A stretch of 64,000 nt of DNA from Cymodocea nodosa (Eukaryota > Streptophyta > Magnoliopsida > Alismatales > Cymodoceaceae): assembly GCA_036874045.1 (NCBI GenBank), contig CM072337.1, positions 3,224,001-3,288,000 of the forward strand, written 5' to 3'. Below the pieces are notes generated by a model, which saw only the letters and a list, made by a program, of their open reading frames with translations, did no database searches and was not told where the DNA came from. This document shows positions 22,213-34,070 of this stretch, one piece after another. Made by a program: the position numbers and the translations under genes. Position 1 is the stretch's first letter, and each line of letters starts with the position of its first letter.

Positions 22213-24032
22213 TGTAACAATATTTGTTGTTAACACAATAATTGCAAATTTTACATTTATAAATTTTCCGCAAGTGCACGGTGACTATTATATTAAGTAG
22301 TGTAAGTACGGGTCATCTCCACAAGGATTTTAATCTATTGTATCTAATGATATACTGAATGAATACAAGTTTGGCTGTAGAAATTTAGCCACTAAAGGAG
22401 AGAGTAAACGACTATTAACAGAAATGCCAAAAATCCAACACAATATGCATATAAAACATACAACCTCAATCAATATAATTTGAAATTTACATTCCATCAT
22501 TTTAACGAGTGTGCATGCATTCACACTTAACATCATCCACTAAATTCATATGTAACTACCGCATGAGTATGGTCATAGTTACAGCAAGGAATAATCATTC
22601 ACAACCAACTAAAAACCATACTAAGTTAGCTATTGTTAGGCACATACACAAACACCACATATGCACAAGATTTTATTCACATAATCATAAGTTTCCACCA
22701 TTGTTTTATATCAAAATCTAACAATAAAATGTTGCAATTACCGCTACTCCTACTCCTAATGTATCATGCAAGAACACACAAACAAGATATATGACAATAC
22801 AAGACAACACACAAAATACACATATCTATAATCATATACCTATGCACATGAGCACACACACAAACATAAACATATGCATAGGGATCTCACTCTAACCCTC
22901 ATATACCTTAGGAGAATTCCAATTCCAACCCAACGTGCACCATTGGAAGTGTTGCTCCCCTCATCTGGCTATTCCACAAGGTTGTCACACTTGTGTTTTC
23001 CCCTCTTGAAGAGCACCTCCTTTGGGATTGAGTAGAAAAGGCCACCGTTCTTCAAACCTTCTCCAACCTTGAGCAAGGAGCACTTTCTAGGGATAGTCCA
23101 CGTGATGCCTCCTCAATCCAACAATGTAGCACCAAGGTTTCCTCCCAATGCTACCATCCAACTCCACCATGAAGCCTTGGACGTGCCCTTCATTACAAGA
23201 GGAGCATGGAACCCAAAATGGAGGAAGGACGCCAAGACCCTTGGCTCACCACCAGCTATGTAGTTGGCCTCCCTTGCCTTGAGAAGAAGAATGGAATGAA
23301 GAAGAGAAATGAGGATGCAAGAATGTGGAGCTTTCAGCCTTGGACGTGAGTGGAGATGGGGCTCCAACGAGAATGGCTTGGGCCATATATAGTGAGATTC
23401 TAGATCTAGATCTAGAATCTCAAAAGTGCTTTAGATGATCCCAAGGAAGATCAATGGCTCTCATTGTTCCATGCTTTACTTTTCCTTTGCTAACCACTTA
23501 CAAATAATGTTAAATGTCACACTTTAAATGAAACTTGATAACTAATACAATAAATGTGTGGCATGCATTAGGAACATTAAATTTGTACTAAAAATATACA
23601 TACATGCAATAATTATCAATTGACGACATTGACATGTATGAGAAATTTAATTTGCAATTCATTTGCATGGAAGTAATGTTGTGTGTTGCTAAATGAAATT
23701 CCTCCACGATAACTTTACTCTTGCGGTGGTGTTGTCAAGATAAATGTATTACATGCATGAGATTTCATGAAATAATAATAAAAAAATTCACTAGTTGCAT
23801 ATTTCATGAAATCAATTCTATACTAACTATAATCCTACACGTGGGTTATTTGATGTGATGCAACTAGAATAGTGATAACTTTGTGCATTTTTCCAACACT
23901 TAGCTCATTTGACATGCAATAGCCTCAAATACAGTTGACATGTAATCTCATTCAAAACATATATTTAACACAATTAAGTACATAACTATAATGCAATAAT
24001 ATCTAATAAAATGCACAAATTTTGTCTCTACA
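22213..24032 (-). repeat. 3' LTR of element D
   Basis: It runs from TGTAACAATATTTG to TTTTGTCTCTACA, 1820 bases, and differs from the right copy only at scattered positions by eye. The reverse-strand promoter lies at 23383-23422 (listed separately). ORFs on both strands near 23069-23367 recur in the other LTR only because the LTRs are duplicates. Confidence 0.88.
23383..23422 (-). promoter_or_regulatory. LTR promoter of D: 30-bp perfect palindrome next to TATA box
   Basis: Bases 23393-23422 form a perfect 30-base palindrome with half-site TGAGATTCTAGATCT. On the minus strand it is followed at once by CACTATATATGG (TATA box at about 23384-23391). The same arrangement occurs in the other LTR at 38021-38050. 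The position suggests a dimeric activator site for minus-strand transcription starting about 30 bases downstream. Confidence 0.6.
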
Positions 24033-27000
24033 TATTTCCCCCATACCTAGCCTTTGCTAGTCCCTTAGCAAAGCACTAGATCTAAAAATAAATTACAACA
24101 AATAACCCAAGTGTTGATACATTTATTGAAATAAAACAAAGCAATTCAAATATCAAAAATTACTACTACATAAGCCACTTTCATGGGGAACATGGCTACA
24201 CTTAGCATGTGTAGCAAGCCATTTGAACCCCTAGGTCACCCTAGTGGCGGAGTTATGTCTCCAAAGGGTTTACAGCGGATGCACCCACAAAATTCTCAAA
24301 AATACAAACTCAAGATAAAATCAACAGAAATTAAACATAACAAAAACAAAATAAACAAACCAACCCCTTGGTTTCACCTATACATGATTTTCCTTTCTCT
24401 TTCTAGTTTGGAGAAAAAAATAATTATTCAAACTCATCCTATAGAAAGTAGAATATCATATTATATGTGTACAAGTGATGATGGCTAAAACCTAAAGAAA
24501 CACATGGTTGCCTACTTCATTCCATCCAAGCCACAAAGGAATAAACCAAGTTTTATCCGCAAGTCCATTATCCTTTTATTTCCACTCTTTTCATTATGAC
24601 ATATATATATTTTTCTTTTCTTTTCTTTCTTTCTTCTTCTTTTTATTTTTTTATTTTTTTACACACTTTTCTCACAAAACTATGCCCATCTACCCTTGAA
24701 ATGCCTCCTACTAGGGGATTACACACGAAGACTAAGAGGTTGCTTAGCCTCCGTCCCCGACCACCTTTTTGGAACAGGCATTTGGTCCTATCCCTTTTTT
24801 TTTTTTACCCTTTTCTAGGACAACCCATTGGACAAATTCAAGGTTATTCTTTAGGTTTCTTTTCAAGAAGAGGTAAGCTCCCTTAGTTTGTTTTGGTTAA
24901 AGCCTCGTGAATGTGCAATAGTACATATAGTTTTGAAAATATGGATGGATTTGAATGCATTTTTTTTTATCTCCTTTCTAAAATTTCAAGGATCTTCTTG
25001 TAAAAGCTACACCTCAGGGTTAAAATACCAAAAATAAACCATAAAGTTTCTAAAAACAAAGAAAAAATTGAAAACAGATCATCGTCGAAATGCCTCCCCC
25101 CCATACCTAAACTTAGCATTGACCCCAATGTATATAAAAGATAGTAGAGGCCAAGAGAAAATAGCATGTAGATGACATAAAAAGAAAACATGAATACAAG
25201 AAAGAAGGTAAAGTTCCCTGCCCATACCTAACAAGATATCCATTTGCACAAGAAAGATGAAATAAATTGGGATCAAGTATTACTCCTAAGAACATACAAT
25301 GGAGATTGAGTAGCATGTAAATGAGAGTAATACTTCATTCATTTCAAGGAAAACTAAATCATATCTCAAGTGCATCATACATATATAAGGATAAGGGTAA
25401 CATACCTTTTTTTCTTGAAAAGAGAGATAGAAAACCTGTAAAACTATTGAATTAAAGTGTTTCAAATCTTTAGAGTTTCTATTGGCTGCACATACACAAA
25501 AGATGCCACATCATTAAAATTCTCCAAATGATCAAAATTTTGTAGTAAGGACAAGCAATGAACATGCATATCCAAATTCTATACAGCACTAGTGAATTGA
25601 AAAATTCGCAACTTGCAATATACATAACCAAATTTTTCCCATAAGTACTCATTTGAAAGGTGATTACTTCTAGTTTTTGAAAAAAATCAGAGACAAAAAT
25701 ACCCATAACTGAAGTATCCTCAAGATTAAGTATAACTCAGACAACTGAAAATTCAAAATCTACAGAATAGCTCGTTTTGGAAAAATTCTCTTGAAATGTA
25801 CATAAATCCAAAAACAACGTATAATACCTTGTTGGAAAGATAAAATCTCATAGTCTCATGGAAAAATCATGAAAGTAATTTTTACTAAGACATGTAGGTG
25901 TAGTTTCAATTAAAAGATGTCAGATACAGAAAAAAAATAACTGAAAACTACCACACCATCGTTATCGGAAGGTTGGCAGCATAACCTTTTGATGACCAAA
26001 AAAATATCGAAAGGTTAGATAACCTTCCGATGGCAAAAAATTTTCGGGTCAGGATTCTAACCTTTTGATAGGGAAAAGCCCCAAGCAAATTTCGGAGGGT
26101 TACATGCTAACCTTCCAAAATTGCTAGCAGCTCACCATGTCAATCTCAAAAATTCACACAGAAATTTATATAACTCCAAATGAAGCATATAAATACTTTT
26201 ATGAAAGGTAATTACTTCTAATTTCTAAGAAAAATTAGAGAAAAAAATTTCTGAAACTGAAGTGTTATCAAAATTATGTAAAACCTCAGACAACTCAAAT
26301 TCGTAATCTGCAAAACACATCATCTTAGAAAAATTTTCCAGAATTGTACATAAATCCAAATACAATGTATAATACCTTGTTGGAAAGGTAAACTCTTGTA
26401 GTTTCATGAAAAATTTTCAAAAATAAGTTTTATTCAAACATGTATCTGTAGTTTCAAATATAAGAATTCAGATAAAATTGTTCTACACTAGAAAATAACC
26501 ATCTGCTAGAAATCGAATAGTTATGGCTATAACTATTCGATTTTTTCATGAGGGTCGGATAGTTATGCCCTTAACTATCCGATTTTCATAATATTGGTGA
26601 AATCTAATATGCCAACTTTAAAAATTTACACATAATTCTACACAACTCCAAATGAAACATGTAAATATTCGTTAGAAAGATAATTTCATCTAGTTTCTAG
26701 AAAAAATCACTGAATTAAATTTTGAATACTTTCATAATATCTTATTTTTAAAATTTATTAGCAGAAACCTATCCAGAATTCTGTAAAACATCCTTATTTT
26801 CTAAGGTTTTTATCTTTTAAAATACTAATCAGAATTTTATGCATAAGTACTCAAAACAGATCTCAGAATCTGAGTATTTCAAGAAAAATAGTATAAAAAT
26901 GAGTTTCAATCTCGTGCACATAAAAAAAAATCAAATTCTAAATAGACAAATTCTATCTCTAATAATTTGCTCACAAAGATTGTCATTACTCCATTAATTT

Positions 27001-27245
27001 TCTTGTCGCCAACAAATATACATCAATAATCATGTGACAAGCATCCATATATCAAGGAAAATAAAAATATGAAGTGCCCAATCCATATCCACATTTCCTT
27101 GCGAGAACAAAGAAAACCAAAATTACAAAGAAAAACAACTATACATCAAAACTGCATTAAAACAAAATCTACCAATTCTTGTAAAACATTCAATAAAACT
27201 TGAAAAGCGCCAGAAGTAAAATCCCTAGCAACGGCGCCAAAAACT
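24033..27245 (-). other. Internal non-coding region of element D
   Basis: No gag, protease, RT or integrase is seen in any frame. It begins (left) with the PPT complement at 24033-24053 and ends (right) with the PBS complement at about 27224-27245. A second PPT-like CCCCCCCATACC lies at 25092-25103, about 1.05 kb inside. A CT-rich run lies at 24610-24665. Perfect hairpins built from AATAGTTAT/ATAACTATT and CGGATAGTTA/TAACTATCCG lie at 26510-26582. CGAAAGGTTA/TAACCTTCCG repeats lie at 25965-26125. Confidence 0.8.
27224..27245 (-). other. Primer-binding site of D (tRNA-Asp type)
   Basis: The minus strand reads AAGTTTTTGGCGCCGTTGCT directly inside the right LTR. TGGCGCCGTTGC is the PBS of plant Athila/Tat Gypsy elements and fixes the orientation of D. 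Confidence 0.85.
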
Positions 27246-27808
27246 TGTAACGATATTTGTTGTTAACAGAACAATCGTAAATTTTACATTTATAAATTTT
27301 CCGCAAGTGCACGGTGCTTATTGTATTAAGCAGTGCAAGTACGGGTCATCTCCACAAAGATTTAATCTGTTATATCTAATGATATACTGAATGAATACAA
27401 GTTTGGCTGCAGAAATTTAGCCACTAAAGGAGAGAGTAAACGGCTATTAACAGAAATGCCAAAAATCCAACACAATATGCATATAAAACATACAACCTCA
27501 ATCAATATAATCTGAAATTTACATTCCATCATTTCAACGAGTGTGCATGCATTCACACTTAACATCATCTACTAAATTCATATGTAACTACCGCATGAGT
27601 ATGGTCATAGTTACAGGAAGGAATATTCATTCACAACCAATTAAAAACTATACTAAGTTAGCTATTGTTAGACATATACAAAAACACCACATATGCACAA
27701 GATTTTATTCACATAATCACAAGTTTCCACCATTGTTTTATATCAAAATCTAACAATAAAATGTTGCAATTACCACTACTCCTACTCCTAATGTATCATG
27801 CAAGAACA
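27246..27808 (-). repeat. 5' LTR of D, left piece
   Basis: It is collinear with 22213-22775. It is cut at 27808 by Copia A, whose TSD is GAACA (27804-27808). The rest of the LTR continues at 37405. Confidence 0.9.
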
Positions 27809-30800
27809 TGAAAGGACCTCTAGATTTTGATAATGCAAAAATCAATGTGAGGTTTTGAATTGTATTTATCAGGTTTAGTCAGTGCAGCAAAAGATTAGAA
27901 GACAGACAAATCGAAGCAGCAAACAGGTTGCAGTAAATTTTAGAATGTGGTGCTAAAGAAAATCAAACAGTTAAGAAAGGATTAAATGATCGGATAGTTA
28001 AGGAGTTAACTATTCGGAAGCTTAAAGGACTTTTTAGAGAGTTATAGGTGTAGGACCGTATGGCTACACAAGAGGGGGGTGAATTGTGTATTTTTTATAT
28101 TTTCTGAAATATAATTGAAACTTTAAAACTCAAAAACAAGTCGAGACATTATTTTCATAAAATCATTTTTATTCAAGGTTTCAATTACAATATACAATTC
28201 AATTCTCCTTAGAAATTGTAGATGCAATTATATTTTGATACTATGTATCATCTAAACAATTTCATAACTACAAACAGAGAAAACTAATTTGCGGAATTTA
28301 AAACTTTTCTCCCTGTTTGAGATCTTTCTTCTTCTTCTTTTTCTTCTTTAGCAATTCTTCAGTGACGAATATCTTGTCTTTTCATGCTTCACCGAATTTG
28401 CTTTCTTCTGATACTTCAAATCTTCAGTGACGAAAATCTTACCTTTTTATGCTTCACTGAACTTTCTTCCACTTGAGAGATTTTCCCCGAGAAGATGTTT
28501 TTGATCCTTGAAAAAGATTTTTCTTTTGGTGTACAGGGATGGTTTGATCCTTGAAAAGATTTTTTGTTTTGTGTGCAAGGATAAATTGATCAACGAAAAT
28601 TCTATGCCTTTTATACTGTATCTTCATTTCATGCATATCCTTCACGTTTAACCACCACCAGTTTTCCACTTCTCCACGTCTTTTCTTTTTCCTTCATCGA
28701 AACACACACGTTCTAACCCACGTTTATATTTCAAATTTTCTTTAATCATCAGTCTTGGATCTCTAAAAAAATTTCCTGCAAAATAAACTTTCTCGTTCAA
28801 AAGTTTTTCATCAGTGTAATAAGAAGTCGTTACTTTAATGTTAACTAAACAAGTAACACAAGTATATATATAACTTAACGTTTCTAACTTAACGAGTTCC
28901 TCATGTGCCATTTCACGTGACAAGTACTGTAGCTAACTCAACGAACTATGTCCGTGGTGTTATGCTATCTCAACAAACCATCTCCGTTGTGTTATGATAA
29001 CTCAATGAACCATCTCCGTTGTGTTATGATAACTCAACGAACCAGTAATAAACAAATGTTTTTATAATAAGAATTTTACCACGTGCAAAAATAACAACTT
29101 AAGTTTATAACGCTAACCTAACGCGTTGCCTTAGTGTTCAATATAGCAACTCAACGCGTTTAGTTATGTTAACTTAACGAGTTAAACATGTGCACCTCAC
29201 GTGATACATACAACATTCGTAACTTATAATTTCACCACGTGTATAACACTAACTTAACGAGTTCGTCTCTTCTTTTACTCACTAACTTAATGAGTTATCA
29301 CGTGACCTATTTTAACCTTTAAGCCTATAACTTAACGAGTTCTCACGTGACCTCTATACAAACAAAACTATAATTTAACGAGTTGTCTAACCGTGCACTG
29401 TTCATGATACAGAAGATATAACATTAAAACATATCATGCTTTTCAATAAAAACACACGTTAACTTAACGTTTAGCTAAATGAGAAATTAATGCACCGAAA
29501 CGACTAGTTATTAACTTCAGATCCAATACAGACAAGTATTTATATCAGTAAGCTTTTTCTGTATTAATTGATGATTTTAATTTCTTTTCACAAGCAATAG
29601 TAATTGAGCAAATATGATTATTTTCATTCAGCACACATCATCAAAACAAAAATACTCAACATTAGGTATAACTATCCGAAAGTTAAGTCATTCAATTAAT
29701 CACGTGTAGAAATACAAAATGAAAGCTTAAAGGACTTGTCAGAGAGTTAGATAACTATCTGAGTTTTCGTTTCGGACAGTTAGATAACTATTCGAGTTTT
29801 TTGGTGAGTTACAGGTATAACTTTCCAGAACTTAAGTCATTCTATTACACACGTGCAGAATGGAGAAGCCGGTAGTCAAAAGCTTAAAAGGAAAAATCGG
29901 AGAGTTAGAAAACTATCCAAAATCTTAAGAGAGTTTCGGTGAGTTACAATTTAACTATCCGAAACTTAAGTCATTGAATTTCCCACGTGCAGAATTCCAG
30001 ACAAAAGCTCAAATAAGTTTTCGGAGAGTTAGAAAGATAACTATCTAAAATCTTGAAGTGTTTCGGAGAGTTACAGGGATAACCATCAGAAACTTAAGTC
30101 TGTCTTTTATGCACGTGCTGAATTAAAGCAATCGAAAAGTTAACGAAGGGTTACTATAGCTAACTATCCGATAATTAAATAACTGTTTAGTAAGTTACAG
30201 TTATAAATATCCGATTGAATGACAACTCGCATTATATATTCTGGAATCCTACATGGCAGAAAGGCTTAAGTGATCTTTCGGTGAGTTATAGATATTCTTC
30301 AAAGAGTTACATAGCTAACTATCTGAAATGTTAAGAAAATCGGAGGGACATCTTGAAATAACTTTCTGAACGGTAACTTACCATATTTGGGACTGAAGTC
30401 TAATCAAGTACAGTAGAATACATTCGTTGGAAGAAAATATGATCGTTACACATGTTTGGTATATATACAAGATATAGACAACAGATTTAGATAGCTTTTG
30501 CTCATATACATACTTACACCAAGCTCAATAGAAGAAAAGCTTTAGAGATCAAATCATCTTCAACATTTACAAACTGAATTTCAGAAGCTCATCACACACT
30601 CAACTCTGTTACTCACAAGCTAGTGTTTACTGAAGTACACGAATAAAAACTTCAGAGAAAGGATTGATTGAAGCTTCGACTAGGAAGCTCAAGTGAATAG
30701 TTGGTTCTTGCTTAAACCTTAAAGTAAGTGATTGTAGGTTTGGAAGAGTTTAGTGAAGCCTAAGTATCCCTTGGGGGTGGACTAGCCGTTAGTGGTGAAC

Positions 30801-30929
30801 CACCTAAAAATTTCTGTGTGTATTCTTTAATCGTGTGCTTGCTATCTCTTTATATTAAACTAATTCTAAAAGGTTAAGAAACAAATTATTGCCATTCACC
30901 CCCCTCTGGTAAGCCTTAAGGTCCTAACA
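27809..30929 (+). repeat. 5' LTR of Copia A (contains solo LTR S2)
   Basis: It runs from TGAAAGGACCTC to GGTCCTAACA. Removing S2 and its target duplication leaves 1503 bases, against 1504 for the 3' LTR. A TATATATA box lies at 30460-30468, about 470 bases before the end. The 5' part holds the repeated AACTATCC...CTTAAGTCATT...CACGTG units described for the 3' LTR. Confidence 0.92.
28049..29661 (-). mobile_element. Solo LTR S2 (Copia-like), minus strand
   Basis: The 1613-base insertion runs from TGTAGGACCGTATGG to AATACTCAACA, flanked by ATAGG (28044-28048) and TTAGG (29662-29666), a 4 of 5 TSD. On the minus strand it starts TGTTGAGTATTTTTG and ends CACAATTCACCCCCCTCTTG then GGTCCTACA, so it is an LTR in reverse. 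Its centre (28920-29400) is packed with AACTTAACGAGTT, CTCAACGAACC and CACGTGA words. Part of it matches the LTR of Gypsy element E. Confidence 0.88.
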
Positions 30930-30947
30930 ATTGGTATCAGAGCAAGG
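30930..30947 (+). other. Primer-binding site of Copia A
   Basis: ATTGGTATCAGAGCAAGG follows directly after the 5' LTR and is identical to the PBS of B (tRNA-Met type). Confidence 0.93.
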
Positions 30948-30981
30948 CTGATCTCGTTAATAGATTTAACCATCTGAGATC

Positions 30982-32533
30982 ATGGCTTTCCACACTATAG
31001 AGAGTCAGAATATCCATCGACCTCCCCTCTTTGATGGTAGCAATTATAGCTACTGGAAAAATAGGATGAAGTGCTTTCTCAGGAATATAGATGTGAAACT
31101 TTGGAGAATGGTTGTACATGGTACACCAACTCCAATTAGTCATGAAAGTGACTAGACTGAGGAGGATGAAAGAATCATTCAGATGGATGCTCGTGGGCTT
31201 AATTCCATTTACTATGCACTAACTAGTGAATAGTATAATAAAATATGTGCTTGTAAATTCTCCCATGAAGCTTGGAAGATCCTTCAAATTACATATGAAG
31301 GAACCAACTAAGTTAAAGATACTAAAATCAGCATTTTGTTAAGAAAATATGAATTATTCAAAATGCTTGAAAAAGAAAGTATCACTGAAATGTTTTCTAG
31401 ATTCACAGAAATTGTTAATGAACTAAAAGGCCTTGGGAGGAGTTTTTTCTAATCGTGAATAGGTACAAAAGATCCTAAGGAACCTGACAGTCAAATGGAA
31501 GCAGAAGTCTACTTCCATACAGGATTCAAAGGATCTGAATAACTATTTAGTTGAAGATCTGTTGGGAAACCTTCTAGCCCATGAAGTCCAAATGAAGGAA
31601 TGAAAAGAAGAAGAAGGAGTCACTATAAGAAAAGTAGAGAAAAAGAAAGAACTAGCTTTTCCCTCAACAGAAGATCAACCAAGCTTGGATGAGGATGAAG
31701 TGTTACTACTGGCTAGGAACTTTAGAAGGATGATGAGACAAGGAGGCAAAGTCAGCTCCTCAAAATCAAAAGTCCCTACATGCTATAAGTGCAAGAAACT
31801 AGGACACATTCAATTTTATTGTCATTTTCAATAGGAGGAGGACAAATAAAAATGAAAAAGGAAGAATAAGAAGAAAATGGCCTTGAAAGCCACTTGGGAT
31901 GACAACAGTTCATCTAGCAGCTCATCAGACTCAGATGAGGAGGCATCTGCAAACGTGTGCTTTGCTGCACAAGAGGTATGTTCTGCATCTCCCTATTACT
32001 CAGACAAAGAAAATGATGATTTAGATATAGATAGTCTTCTCTATACAGTAGATAACTTATGTGTAAAATGTAAGAAGTACAAGAAAGAATTAAAGAGTTT
32101 AAATTCCTATCTAGAAGATGTTTTTGCTGAACTAGAAAAAGTCCTAGTTGATAATAGAGAATTAAAAACTAAAATGGATAACTATAGTTGTAAAAATTTT
32201 GATCTGAAAGAAGAAAATAAAAATCTGTTATCTGAAGTTACTGATTTAAAGAAAACTATATGTAAATTTACTAAGGGTGAAAATAGTTTAAACAAAATCA
32301 TAGGATCTCAAAGAATAGGAAGAAGTAAATTTGGCCTAGGGTATGCTATACCACAGGAAACCCCTTACTGTGGTGGAAAAATTAGATCTTACAAAGATGG
32401 CACAACTGTGTTTGTCATTAAGAAGGGATCTACTTCTATATGGCTACTAAAAGGCAATAGGTTTAGTATACAGAGGACTAACAGTGATGGACCCAAGAAG
32501 ATATGGGTACCAAAAGTCTTAATTTCAACATGA
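30982..32533 (+). pseudogene. Copia A gag
   Basis: The ATG at 30982 begins MAFHTIESQNIHRPPLFDG. A UBN2-type capsid region follows, then a CCHC knuckle (CYKCKKLGHIQFYC) near 31780-31820. An acidic Ser-rich linker and a long coiled coil (Leu/Lys/Glu-rich, about residues 60-135 of the 31877-32533 stretch) come next, ending WVPKVLIST. Stops and a frameshift near 31440 break the first half. The 218-codon stretch 31877-32533 is still open. Gag would form the particle that packages element RNA. Confidence 0.85.
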
Positions 32534-34070
32534 CTTGTAGGACTACATGGACAAGAAAGCTCAAACATCCAAGTAGACCATTAATAGTGGTTGCTCAAAG
32601 CATATGACAAGTAAGAAAAGACTTCTGGAATCTATTAAATCAATAAATTCAGGATCTGTTAAGTTTGGTAACAATGAAAAATGTAGAATTACTGCCATAG
32701 GAAATGTTGCATCTAAAAATGGAAAAATAGAAAATGTCTTACATGTAAATGGTTTAAAACAGATTCTGCTAAGTGTAGGTCAATTATGTGACAAAGGTTA
32801 CAATATACTTTTTACTGTAGAAAACTATTTTATATTACAACAGGATACACATGAAATCAAATTTACTAGATATAGAAATAATTCAATTTATACTTTGAAA
32901 TTTCCATGTGATATTATATCTAGTGATGCATGTTTAGTTGCTTCTAATGAAGATGAATGGTTATGGCATAAAAGATTAAATCATGCAAACATGAGACTTA
33001 TAAGAAAATTGACCAAACATGATCTTGTTAGAGGTGTGCCTAAGCTCAAATTCAAGAGAGATAAATTGTGTAGTGATTGTACAATTGGAAAACAAAAGAA
33101 ATCAGCACACAAGAGTATTGAAGACATTGCCACACACCAACCATTGGATCTATTGCATATGGACCTGTTTGGTCCTACACAAAGAGCCAGTTTAGGAGGA
33201 AGAAAATATACCTTAGTGGTAGTTGATGATTGTACAAGATTCACTTGGGTTATTTTCTTAACACACAAGAATGAAGCCTGTGATGAATTCAAACATCTCT
33301 GTATTAGAATTCAAAATGAAAAAGAATCAACTGTGAAGAAGATCAGAAGTGATCGTGGAGGTGAATTTGAAAATTCTGAATTTGAAGAATTATGCAATTC
33401 TTTTGGCATACTGCATGAATTCTCATGTCTAAGAACTCCTGCTTAGAATGAAGTTGTAGAGAGGAAGAATAGATTAGTACAAGAAATGGCAAGGACAATT
33501 CTTAATGCATCTGATCTACCAATGTCTCTATGGACTGAAGTTGTAAATACTGCATGTTATTCTATAAACAGAACTCACCTTAGACCTATCCTACATAAGA
33601 CACCTTTTGAACTATGGTATGATAAAATACCAAATGTTGGATATTTTAAGGTCTTTGGATCAAGATGTTTTGTGCTTAATACTAAGGATCAAAAGGACAA
33701 ATTTGATGCAAAGTCTGATCCTACTCTACTTGTTGGATACTCTTCAAGAAGCAAGGCCTACAAGGTCTATTTTGAACATGAAAGAAGAGTAGAAGAGTCA
33801 ATAAATGTATTATTTGATGAATACATGGTAGGAAAATTGAAGAGGCAAAAAATAGACAATGAAAGTGAATTAATAAATCAGAAAATTCCTAAGAAAAAGG
33901 ATAGTTCAACATTGCCTACACCTACTGAGATAGAAAAAGCATGGAAGACAAAGTCTAAACATCCCATTGGAAAAATTATTGGGAATATAAATCAAGGTGT
34001 TCAAACAAGAAGCAAAATTCAAAATATTTGTAATTATTGTGTTTTTGTGTCTGAACTTGAACCTTCAACA
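32534..34070 (+). pseudogene. Copia A protease and integrase
   Basis: The protease active site near 32580-32600 reads NSGCSKHM. Element B has DSGCSKYM, so the catalytic Asp is lost here. The integrase zinc-binding region follows (WLWHKRLNHANM, then CSDCTIGKQKK), then the core LDLLHMDLFGPT, VVDDCTRFTW and SDRGGEF. A CAG-to-TAG stop at 33444-33446 interrupts the third catalytic region just before VVERKNR. The remaining 33486-34070 stretch is open and includes the chromodomain-free C-terminal part (KVFGSRCFV). It is inactive as written. Confidence 0.88.

Noticed and set aside
23069..23367. Overlapping ORFs on both strands (also at 37697-37995), conserved between two places
   Set aside because: They lie in the two LTRs of element D. 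The similarity comes from LTR duplication, not from selection on protein; no known domain is seen.
24508..25316. Several short ORFs in the D interior, some Phe- or Leu-rich
   Set aside because: They come from CT-rich or AT-rich low-complexity DNA, have no homology to gag or pol and are not preserved in a consistent frame.
27362..27753. ORF pair matching 22330-22721
   Set aside because: These are LTR copies of element D with no protein features.
32981..33292. 103-codon minus-strand ORF
   Set aside because: It is the antisense shadow of the Copia A integrase.
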